From: Caryophanales bacterium UBA3631
Lineage (GTDB): Bacteria; Bacillota_I; Bacilli_A; RF39; UBA660
Length of the DNA: 7,488 nucleotides
Reading direction: 5' to 3'
NCBI GenBank assembly: GCA_002374055.1
Contig: DFLA01000043.1
Span: forward strand, 1-7,488
This document shows positions 1 through 4,377 of this stretch, piece by piece. The position numbers and the translations under genes were made by a program. The notes under the pieces were generated by a model that saw nothing but the letters and a program-made list of their open reading frames with translations, did no database searches and had not been told where the DNA came from. Positions within the stretch are counted from its first letter, which is position 1. Every line of letters starts with the position of its first letter.

Positions 1-1
1 T

Positions 2-1270
2 GATTTTTCTGATGGTACTTGTTTTAAACACATTCAAATTGTTTATGATAATAGTTTAAGTTGTTTTGATGAAATTCAAAAATTACATGTAGGATGTGCG
101 ATTAGTGTTACAGGTGTTTTAAAAGAGTCTCAAGGTTCTGGTCAAGATTATGAGGTTGTTCTTAAGTCTTATAAATTAGAAGGTGATTGTCCAGAGGATT
201 ATCCAATTCAACCAAAAAGACATTCTATGGAGTTTTTGAGAGAACAGGCTTATTTACGTCCTAGAACTAATATGTTTCAAGCTGTTTTTAGAGTAAGAAG
301 CATGGCTGCTTATGCGATTCATGAATATTTCCAAAAGAATGGGTATGTTTATGCTCATACGCCTTTAATCACTACTGCTGATTGTGAAGGTGAGAACCAA
401 ATGTTTAAGGTTACTACTCTTGATTTTAATAATTTACCAATAGTTGATGGTACTGTAGATATGTGTCAAGATTTATTTAAGAAACAGTCTTATATTACTG
501 GTACTGGTCAATTACATGGTGAAGCAATGGCAATGGCTTTTAAGAAAATCTATACTTTTGGTCCTACTTTTAGAACTGAGAATTCTAATACTAAGACTCA
601 TGCGAATGAGTTCTGGATGATTGAGCCTGAGATTGCTTTTTGCGATTTAAATGGTTTAATGGATATTGAGGAGGATATGCTTAAGTATATTGTTAATTAT
701 ATTCTTAAGAATTGTGGTGATGAGATTGAATTTTTTGACAAGTTTGTATCTAAGGGTCTTAAAGAAAAATTAGAGAAGTTAGTAAGTTCTGATTTTAAGA
801 GAATTACTCATCATGGGGCTGTTGATATATTAAAGGAAGCTAAAGTTAAATGGGAATTTGAACCAAATTATGATGATGACATTGCTAAGGAACATGAAAA
901 GTATATTACTGAGTATTTTAATGGTCCTGTATTTATTACTGATTGGCCAAAGGATATTAAGGCTTGGTATATGAAGTTAAATAGTGATGATAAAACTGTT
1001 GCGGCTGTTGATTTAGAGGTTCCTGGTATAGGGGAATTAATTGGTGGTTCTCAAAGGGAAGAGGATTATGATAAATTAATTTCTAGAATGAACGCAATGG
1101 GTGTAGATCAAGATTCTGTTTATTGGTATAACAATTTGAGACGTTTCGGTGGATGTTATCACTCTGGATTTGGTCTAGGTTTTGAAAGATTAATTATGTA
1201 TTTAACTGGTGTTGAAAATATTAGAGATGTTATTCCATTTCCTAGAACTCCAGGAAATTGTGATTTTTAA
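2..1270 (+). CDS. asnS: Asparaginyl-tRNA synthetase, 5'-truncated by window edge
   Basis: This class II aminoacyl-tRNA synthetase charges tRNA-Asn with asparagine in the cytoplasm. The reading frame is already open at base 2 and runs to TAA at 1268-1270, giving 422 visible residues. The family is usually about 460 residues, so roughly 40 N-terminal residues lie outside the window. The first ~75 codons (2-226) are the end of the OB-fold anticodon-binding domain; the ATG at 227 is internal, because homology continues upstream of it. Motif 2 is seen as FRTENSNTKTHANEF, with the loop contacting the tRNA end and ATP. Motif 3 is GFGLGFERLIMYLTG, followed by NIRDVIPFPRTPG, which is diagnostic for AsnRS rather than AspRS. 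No catalytic residue looks damaged. A terminator follows at once. A tRNA-Asn gene lies about 560 bp downstream, probably in a separate transcript. Confidence 0.97.
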   Translation, partial: DFSDGTCFKHIQIVYDNSLSCFDEIQKLHVGCAISVTGVLKESQGSGQDYEVVLKSYKLEGDCPEDYPIQPKRHSMEFLREQAYLRPRTNMFQAVFRVRSMAAYAIHEYFQKNGYVYAHTPLITTADCEGENQMFKVTTLDFNNLPIVDGTVDMCQDLFKKQSYITGTGQLHGEAMAMAFKKIYTFGPTFRTENSNTKTHANEFWMIEPEIAFCDLNGLMDIEEDMLKYIVNYILKNCGDEIEFFDKFVSKGLKEKLEKLVSSDFKRITHHGAVDILKEAKVKWEFEPNYDDDIAKEHEKYITEYFNGPVFITDWPKDIKAWYMKLNSDDKTVAAVDLEVPGIGELIGGSQREEDYDKLISRMNAMGVDQDSVYWYNNLRRFGGCYHSGFGLGFERLIMYLTGVENIRDVIPFPRTPGNCDF

Positions 1271-1301
1271 AAAGAAGATTTTATCTTCTTTTTTTGTTTT
1301 T
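1271..1301 (+). terminator. Rho-independent terminator of asnS
   Basis: A perfect 9-bp stem, AAAGAAGAT (1271-1279) with ATCTTCTTT (1283-1291), closes a 3-nt TTT loop. It runs into a long T tract (1291-1295, then TTTTT after one G). It begins directly after the asnS stop codon and separates asnS from the small toxin-like cassette. Confidence 0.9.
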
Positions 1302-1329
1302 ATATATTAACAAAGAATTAATAATTATA

Positions 1330-1358
1330 TTGACTATAAATTAATTATAAGTTATAAT
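1330..1358 (+). promoter_or_regulatory. Sigma-A-type promoter of the small toxin-like gene
   Basis: TTGACT (1330-1335) and a perfect TATAAT (1353-1358) are separated by exactly 17 bp. The expected start of transcription is about 1365-1367, giving a 5' untranslated region of about 58 nt before the ATG at 1424. This is among the strongest promoters in the window, although the only nearby ORF encodes 25 residues. A strong promoter with tight post-transcriptional control is typical of type I toxin genes. Confidence 0.85.
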
Positions 1359-1392
1359 TATATATAGGATATGTTTGAAAAATCAGATGATT

Positions 1393-1413
1393 CCTTTCTT
1401 CGAAAGAGAAAGG
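1393..1413 (+). promoter_or_regulatory. Hairpin masking the toxin Shine-Dalgarno site
   Basis: CCTTTCT (1393-1399) pairs perfectly with AGAAAGG (1407-1413), whose end is the start of the Shine-Dalgarno AAGGTGG, leaving a 7-nt loop. An alternative hairpin, CTTTC (1394-1398) with GAAAG (1402-1406), would free the site. The two are mutually exclusive and could form an on/off switch for translation of the downstream peptide. Confidence 0.6.
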
Positions 1414-1423
1414 TGGTGGTATT

Positions 1424-1501
1424 ATGACTAAACGTGAGACAAAAGACTTTATAATAATACTACTTTTATTTATAGTAATAATTAAATTATTATTTAAATA
1501 A
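1424..1501 (+). CDS. Small hydrophobic peptide, putative type I toxin
   Basis: This 25-codon ORF is too short for most gene callers. It has a strong Shine-Dalgarno (AGGTGG, 1411-1416, 7 nt before ATG) and ends at TAA 1499-1501. The peptide begins MTKRETKD, followed by a single hydrophobic stretch of Ile, Leu, Phe and Val (residues 9-20), then a tail ending KLLFK. Charged ends around one membrane segment suit a membrane-inserting toxin of the general Fst/TxpA/BsrG style, but I do not recognise a specific family. The context supports the call: a dedicated near-consensus promoter, a masked Shine-Dalgarno site, end-to-end mRNA complementarity, and a convergent antisense transcript that begins about 112 nt past the stop and terminates against it. 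Toxicity and membrane location are inferred. The 3' end of the mRNA is uncertain: the hairpin at 1597-1613 has only a weak following T tract. Confidence 0.7.
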   Translation: MTKRETKDFIIILLLFIVIIKLLFK

Positions 1502-1542
1502 AAAAATACATCTGATTTCAACTGTTGTTGATTTCAGATGTA
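1500..1542 (-). terminator. Intrinsic terminator of the antisense RNA
   Basis: On the minus strand, TACATCTGA and TCAGATGTA form 9 bp, then a 2x2 A-A internal loop, then TCAAC/GTTGA for 5 bp around the loop AACA. Seven T residues follow (plus-strand A tract 1500-1506). On the plus strand the same hairpin (1507-1542) is followed by GAACTATA with no T tract, so it is directional and terminates only the antisense transcript. Confidence 0.85.
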
Positions 1543-1614
1543 GAACTATATAGGGAAACATCTGAATGCTGCTTCAGACATATCCTCTTTTATTATATGA
1601 AGTTTTGCTTCATT
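1500..1614 (-). ncRNA. Antisense RNA, putative type I antitoxin
   Basis: A transcript of about 115 nt is predicted on the minus strand, starting near 1614 from the promoter at 1621-1649 and ending in the terminator at 1500-1542. Read 5' to 3' it holds three hairpins: a 5' hairpin ATGAAG/CTTCAT (plus-strand 1597-1613), a middle hairpin TCTGAA/TTCAGA (1561-1578), and the terminator stem. It is fully complementary to the 3' untranslated region of the toxin mRNA and stops at its stop codon, so it could pair there. It would compete with the mRNA's own 5'-3' pairing and expose a duplex for RNase III. This convergent, 3'-overlapping design is that of txpA/RatA and bsrG/SR4 loci. No start or end has been measured. 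Confidence 0.72.
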
Positions 1615-1620
1615 ACATAC

Positions 1621-1649
1621 ATTTTAACACAATGATGTTTTTAAGTCAA
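1621..1649 (-). promoter_or_regulatory. Sigma-A-type promoter of the antisense RNA
   Basis: Read on the minus strand, TTGACT (plus-strand 1644-1649) and TAAAAT (1621-1626) are separated by 17 bp. The expected start is near 1614, immediately before the 5' hairpin. No ORF of note lies downstream on this strand, which supports a non-coding RNA. The -35 is identical to that of the convergent toxin promoter. Confidence 0.8.
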
Positions 1650-1772
1650 TAATTAACAAATTGTTTATAGTGTAAATGTATATTTGTATTGAAATGTGTG
1701 TATTTATTTTTTGTTTTTGTATATTATATATAGTAATGTAATAAAGTTTTTTAAAAAATTTGAAAAAAACTA

Positions 1773-1801
1773 TTGCATTAACTAAAAAATTATTATATAA
1801 T
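1773..1801 (+). promoter_or_regulatory. Promoter of the tRNA-Asn/tRNA-Glu operon
   Basis: TTGCAT (1773-1778), a 17-bp spacer and a perfect TATAAT (1796-1801) lie 29 bp before the mature 5' end of tRNA-Asn. This is good placement for a stable-RNA promoter. Confidence 0.85.
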
Positions 1802-1830
1802 CAATTTGTCTTTGATTTGAAGACGGGTTT

Positions 1831-1906
1831 GCTCAATTAGCTCAGTCGGTAGAGCATGTGACTGTTAATCACAGGGTCGTAGGTTCGAGCCCTACATTGA
1901 GCGCCA
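1831..1906 (+). tRNA. tRNA-Asn (anticodon GTT)
   Basis: This 76-nt gene has acceptor stem GCTCAAT/ATTGAGC, the anticodon in the loop CTGTTAA (GTT at 1864-1866), a T-arm with GGTTCGAGCC, discriminator G73 and an encoded CCA (1904-1906). It is the first gene of a two-tRNA transcript and lies in the neighbourhood of asnS, whose product charges it. Confidence 0.98.
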
Positions 1907-1914
1907 TTTTAGTT

Positions 1915-1991
1915 GGCCCGTTGGTGAAGTGGTTCAACACACATGCCTTTCACGCATGCATTCATGGGTTCAAATCCCGTACGGGTCACCA
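1915..1991 (+). tRNA. tRNA-Glu (anticodon TTC)
   Basis: This 77-nt gene has acceptor stem GGCCCGT/ACGGGTC (one G-T pair), anticodon stem CATGC/GCATG around CTTTCAC (TTC at 1949-1951), a T-arm with GGTTCAAATCC, discriminator A and an encoded CCA (1989-1991). It follows tRNA-Asn after 8 nt and is presumably co-transcribed. Confidence 0.97.
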
Positions 1992-2002
1992 ACTTGAATA
2001 AT

Positions 2003-2032
2003 AAATAACTTGTAATGAGTTATTTTTTTTTT
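2003..2032 (+). terminator. Intrinsic terminator of the tRNA operon
   Basis: AAATAACT (2003-2010) pairs with AGTTATTT (2018-2025) around a 7-nt loop and runs into a long T tract to 2032. It ends the tRNA transcript only 14 bp before the next ORF's ATG. Confidence 0.88.
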
Positions 2033-2045
2033 CATATTATTTAGT

Positions 2046-2429
2046 ATGGATAGTAGAGAAGTTGATGATAAGTTAAGACAAATTAGAATAGAAGATTATA
2101 TATGGGTTATTTATATTGGAATAATTGCTTTGAGTTATTATTCTAATTATTTAGAGAGAATATATTATGTTAGTGGTGATTTAGATAGTAAATATAAGTA
2201 TAGGAATATTATGATTTTAATATTTTCTATTTTAATTGTTGTTTATTTTTATTTTTTATACGACTCTTATAAGAGTTTTAATGATTTGAAGTTTAGTGAT
2301 TCTGAAAAGAAAAAAAGACTTTTGTATTTGTCTTTTCTTGCATCTTTATTAATTTTTATAAGTGGCATTATATTTTTATATATTGCAATTTCTGATACTG
2401 ATTTAAATGTTGAACTTGCATTTAATTAA
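2046..2429 (+). CDS. Unknown three-helix membrane protein
   Basis: I cannot assign this 127-residue protein to a named family. It has a charged N-terminus (MDSREVDDKLRQIRIED) that may be a short amphipathic helix. Three membrane segments follow, at about residues 18-36, 54-73 and 92-115, with a basic SEKKKR loop (85-91) before the third, and an acidic tail. The reading frame is clean and its codon use matches the neighbours. The start is uncertain. The ATG at 2046 lies 14 bp after the T tract of the tRNA terminator and has no Shine-Dalgarno sequence. Only a weak promoter-like pair (TTGTAA 2010-2015, TATTAT 2035-2040, 19-bp spacing) is near, which would put transcription at or next to the ATG. 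Translation could be leaderless or depend on read-through. Its stop overlaps the convergent gene's stop by 4 bp. Function unknown. Confidence 0.75.
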   Translation: MDSREVDDKLRQIRIEDYIWVIYIGIIALSYYSNYLERIYYVSGDLDSKYKYRNIMILIFSILIVVYFYFLYDSYKSFNDLKFSDSEKKKRLLYLSFLASLLIFISGIIFLYIAISDTDLNVELAFN

Positions 2430-3055
2430 AATTCTAGTATATATGGGAAGAAGTTTAGTAGGAATGTTACTGTTAAAAGTATAAGTGGTATTATTGCAAT
2501 TATTGTATATAGTGGGTTTGTTCCACCTATTTGTTTTGCTATTTCTGCTAATTGGTTATATCCTTTATCTTGATTTTCTTGTTTTAGTTTTCCTATTCTT
2601 TCCATACTTTCATTATAATAGAATTTTTTAAATGTAGTTCCTAGGAATATTTGTATTATTATTAGTATTATTGCGTATATGTATAATCTCATATTTACTA
2701 GTTTTGCAAATCCTTGTATTAACCATTCTAATATAAATATTGTTATTCCAACTGAATATAGTTTTCTATATATGAAGTATACTGGACCAAGAAAAAATGC
2801 ACACCATGAGAATGATCCTTTTTTAAAGTTATTGTATAGTGGTCCTATATATATTTCTACTAATTGATGGAATTGTTGTTGGTGGTCTAGTTTTTCTTTT
2901 GCTTCTTCTTTATTTACTGCGTTTGGATTGTATATTCCTTGATTTTTTATTCCAAATGGATTGTCGGTATTAGATATTGTATTTTTATTGTATCCACATT
3001 TGCTACAGATTTGTTCGTTATCTTTTATTTCGTTTCCACATTTTAAACATAACAT
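2426..3055 (-). CDS. Zinc-ribbon membrane protein, DUF2628-like
   Basis: This 209-residue protein starts at ATG 3055-3053, with AGGAGA (3062-3067, minus strand) 6 nt upstream. Residues 1-20 form a zinc ribbon: Cys3, Cys6, Cys17 and Cys20 in two CxxCG knuckles (CLKCGNEI and CSKCGYNK). An Asn-rich, then charged, linker runs to about residue 65. Residues 69-100 (YIGPLYNNF, then SFSWCAFFLGPVYFIYRKLY) match the DUF2628 pattern of a short aromatic-rich motif before membrane segments. Hydrophobic helices fall at about 82-97, 103-120, 124-141 and 181-205. The ribbon is probably cytoplasmic. Proteins of this build are common in Bacillota and of unknown role. It is divergent from sepF (139 bp apart) and convergent with the preceding ORF. 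A minus-strand TATAAA lies at 3075-3080, but no well-spaced -35 was found, so its promoter is not assigned. Confidence 0.85.
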   Translation of the reverse strand: MLCLKCGNEIKDNEQICSKCGYNKNTISNTDNPFGIKNQGIYNPNAVNKEEAKEKLDHQQQFHQLVEIYIGPLYNNFKKGSFSWCAFFLGPVYFIYRKLYSVGITIFILEWLIQGFAKLVNMRLYIYAIILIIIQIFLGTTFKKFYYNESMERIGKLKQENQDKGYNQLAEIAKQIGGTNPLYTIIAIIPLILLTVTFLLNFFPYILEF

Positions 3056-3102
3056 AATAATTCTCCTATCTTTTTTTATAGTTTAACATAATAAATATTA
3101 TT

Positions 3103-3124
3103 TTTTCAATATTTATTTTGAAAA
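3103..3124. repeat. Short inverted repeat between divergent genes
   Basis: TTTTCAA (3103-3109) and TTGAAAA (3118-3124) form a 7-bp inverted repeat with an 8-bp spacer. It lies between the start of the zinc-ribbon gene (minus) and the sepF promoter (plus). It could be an operator, but in such A+T-rich DNA it could also be chance. Confidence 0.25.
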
Positions 3125-3134
3125 TATTTTTTTA

Positions 3135-3163
3135 TTTACATATTTTTTTAAATGTGATAAAAT
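3135..3163 (+). promoter_or_regulatory. Probable sepF promoter
   Basis: TTTACA (3135-3140), a 17-bp spacer and TAAAAT (3158-3163) precede the sepF ATG by 31 bp. The transcript would start near 3170 with a short leader holding the strong Shine-Dalgarno GGGAGG. Confidence 0.7.
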
Positions 3164-3194
3164 GGTATAAGTTAAGAATAAGGGAGGAAATGTT

Positions 3195-3611
3195 ATGGCA
3201 TTTAGTTTAAAAAAATGGCTTAAGGAAGATGATGGGGATATTTTTGCATCTGATGGTAGCAATGATACTTATTATAATAAGACTCCAGAGGAGGCAGCTA
3301 CAGCAGATAATGGTAAGAGTAAGATGATTTTGTTGGAACCAAGAGCTTATTCTGAGTCTCAACAAATTGTTGATCATTTGAAGGCAAGAAATACTGTTGT
3401 TGTTAATTTGAAAAGGGTTACTAGTGATCAAGCTAAGCGTATTGTTGATTTTTTAAGTGGAACAATTTACGCAATTGGTGGGGATATTCAAAAGGTAGGT
3501 GGAGGTATTTTTTTACTTACTCCTAATAATGTGAATATTCAAGGAAGTATTTCTGATGAAAAAGATGGTAAAGATATTCATGATAATGATGATATTAATA
3601 TTGAATGGTAA
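3195..3611 (+). CDS. sepF: Cell division protein SepF
   Basis: SepF is a cytoplasmic partner of FtsZ that bundles or aligns FtsZ polymers and anchors them to the membrane at midcell. The 138-residue product has a short amphipathic N-terminal helix ([10 protein letters not shown]), the usual membrane-binding element. A variable acidic linker follows (about 11-41), then the SepF core at about 43-115: [49 protein letters not shown], and [15 protein letters not shown]. The core ends with the glycine-rich turn and beta strand typical of the dimer fold. The Asp-rich tail (124-133) is variable. The start is fixed by GGGAGG (3182-3187) 7 nt upstream. It stands before divIVA, as in the conserved division cluster, but ylmG and ylmH are not between them. 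Length is normal for the family. Confidence 0.95.
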   Translation: MAFSLKKWLKEDDGDIFASDGSNDTYYNKTPEEAATADNGKSKMILLEPRAYSESQQIVDHLKARNTVVVNLKRVTSDQAKRIVDFLSGTIYAIGGDIQKVGGGIFLLTPNNVNIQGSISDEKDGKDIHDNDDINIEW

Positions 3612-3636
3612 ATTTACTAATATTTTTAATTAATTG

Positions 3637-3665
3637 TTGAAATATGTTTTTAAGTGTGTTAGAAT
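3637..3665 (+). promoter_or_regulatory. Probable divIVA promoter
   Basis: TTGAAA (3637-3642) and TAGAAT (3660-3665) have a 17-bp spacer in the 76-bp gap after sepF. Transcription would begin near 3672, leaving a very short leader with GAGGTG (3678-3683) before the divIVA ATG. divIVA could therefore be expressed independently of sepF, and this transcript might also read into the T-box leader. Confidence 0.7.
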
Positions 3666-3687
3666 ATACCTTAATTCGAGGTGAGGT

Positions 3688-4155
3688 ATGGATAAATTTG
3701 ATACACTTCGTAGTGAAAATTCAGATGATATTATGAAGTATTTGAATCAGGTTATGACAAAATTATCTCAGATAGAAAGTGATAATGGTCTTAAGGATAG
3801 ACAACTTTATAATTATGATTTGGAAGTTAAAAGACTACAACAAGAAAATTTAAATTTAAAAAATCAATTAAATTATTATAAACAAATTGAAGCTACTCTT
3901 AATAATTCAATGAGTATGATTAGAACTACTGGTGAACAAATTAGGAATAATGCTTTTAAGGAGAGAGAAGTAATTTTAATTGACGCTAAAAACAATGCTA
4001 GTAGGATTTTGAATGATGCTTTGATTAGAGCTGAGAAAATTTCTATGGAATCTGATAAGTTAAAGAAAGATGTTGTTGTTTATAAAAATAAGGTTAGAAG
4101 TTTAATTGAGTGTCAATTAGAGATGATTGATGATATTGAAAGAATTGAAATTTAA
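3688..4155 (+). CDS. divIVA: DivIVA-family division/polarity protein, shortened N-terminus
   Basis: DivIVA is a coiled-coil protein that gathers at negatively curved membrane near the septum and poles and recruits division or cell-wall factors. The 155-residue product is almost all helical. The C-terminal two-thirds fits the family well: QIEATLNNSMSMI (about 66-78), a KEREVILIDAKNNASRILND stretch (91-110), RAEKISMESDKLKKD (114-128) and YKNKVRSLIECQLEMID (132-148). The N-terminus is odd. DivIVA normally opens with about 15-20 residues carrying a Phe-Arg membrane-contact loop and GYD/EVD motif. Here it begins MDKFDTLRSENSDDIMKYL, which aligns only from around that Arg. An in-frame TGA at 3682-3684 rules out a longer start. 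Membrane targeting may be altered or depend on a partner. It is followed by the Ile T-box and precedes ileS, as usual for divIVA. Confidence 0.88.
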   Translation: MDKFDTLRSENSDDIMKYLNQVMTKLSQIESDNGLKDRQLYNYDLEVKRLQQENLNLKNQLNYYKQIEATLNNSMSMIRTTGEQIRNNAFKEREVILIDAKNNASRILNDALIRAEKISMESDKLKKDVVVYKNKVRSLIECQLEMIDDIERIEI

Positions 4156-4169
4156 AACATTTGATGGAG

Positions 4170-4365
4170 ACGTTATATTACTTGATTTATAGAGAGTTAG
4201 TGGTTGGTGTAAACTAATATGATGGTAATATATGTATCACTCTTGATGTTTTTAATCCAATAGGTTAAAACGGTTACGCGTTATAGTAAATAAGTGCATA
4301 GTAAATCTATGAATTAAGGTGGTACCACGGGTTTTCTCGTCCTTAAATTCATGGATTTTTTTTTT
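4170..4365 (+). promoter_or_regulatory. T-box leader, isoleucine specifier
   Basis: This tRNA-sensing leader controls the following antiporter-ileS operon by transcription antitermination. Stem I is seen as AGAGAGT (4191-4197) facing ACTCT (4239-4243). Its apical helix TTAGT/ACTAA (4197-4201 and 4213-4217) encloses GGTTGGTGTAA. The codon-like triplet just before the closing helix and its conserved purine is ATC (4236-4238), an isoleucine codon that suits ileS. The T-box sequence AAGGTGGTACCACG is at 4316-4329. Its TGGT (4320-4323) pairs with the NCCA end of uncharged tRNA and expects discriminator A. Uncharged tRNA-Ile should stabilise the antiterminator; charged tRNA lets the terminator form. 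I found no convincing promoter directly upstream, so the start of the leader is approximate and it may be read from the divIVA promoter. Confidence 0.93.
4306..4365 (+). terminator. T-box-controlled terminator
   Basis: TCTATGAATTAAGG (4306-4319) pairs, with one bulge and one G-T pair, to CCTTAAATTCATGGA (4341-4355), with the T-box side of the antiterminator inside. An 11-base T run (4355-4365) follows. The 5' arm overlaps the T-box sequence, so terminator and antiterminator exclude each other. The ATG at 4351 is inside this stem and is not a plausible start. Confidence 0.9.
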
Positions 4366-4377
4366 GGAGGGATGAAT

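Larger units (their letters stand above)
1366..1586 (+). repeat. Long-range inverted repeat joining the ends of the toxin mRNA
   Basis: The predicted mRNA 5' end AGGATATGTTTGA (1366-1378) is complementary over 13 consecutive positions, one of them a G-U pair, to TCAGACATATCCT (1574-1586) in the 3' region. A second nested pair, AAATCAGATG (1380-1389) with CATCTGATTT (1509-1518), is perfect over 10 bp. Pairing of 5' and 3' ends into a translationally inert full-length message is known from several type I toxin mRNAs, such as hok and aapA. That this RNA folds so is inferred. Confidence 0.7.

Noticed and set aside
1507..1542. Hairpin read as a plus-strand terminator of the toxin mRNA
   Set aside because: No T tract follows on the plus strand, while seven T residues follow on the minus strand. 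The toxin message must extend further, as the 3' pairing element at 1574-1586 also implies.
1500..1620. Repeated ACATCTGA-type words considered as CRISPR or insertion-sequence ends
   Set aside because: The copies alternate in orientation, are unevenly spaced and are explained by RNA hairpins. No transposase, target duplication or spacer pattern is seen.
1744..1770. AGTTTTTT / AAAAAACT inverted repeat before the tRNA promoter
   Set aside because: Made only of A and T runs with one G-C pair per arm, and not placed at the end of any transcript; likely low-complexity chance.
2679..2867. Plus-strand 62-codon ORF
   Set aside because: Antisense to the zinc-ribbon/DUF2628-like gene, whose Cys knuckles and membrane segments are convincing.
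3207..3431. Minus-strand 74-codon ORF within sepF
   Set aside because: A shadow of the sepF frame, with composition expected from reverse reading.
4351..4377. Antiporter start at the ATG of 4351
   Set aside because: This ATG lies in the 3' arm of the T-box terminator and would add MDFFFGGMN, which is the translated T tract and Shine-Dalgarno. The ATG at 4378 has correct spacing.
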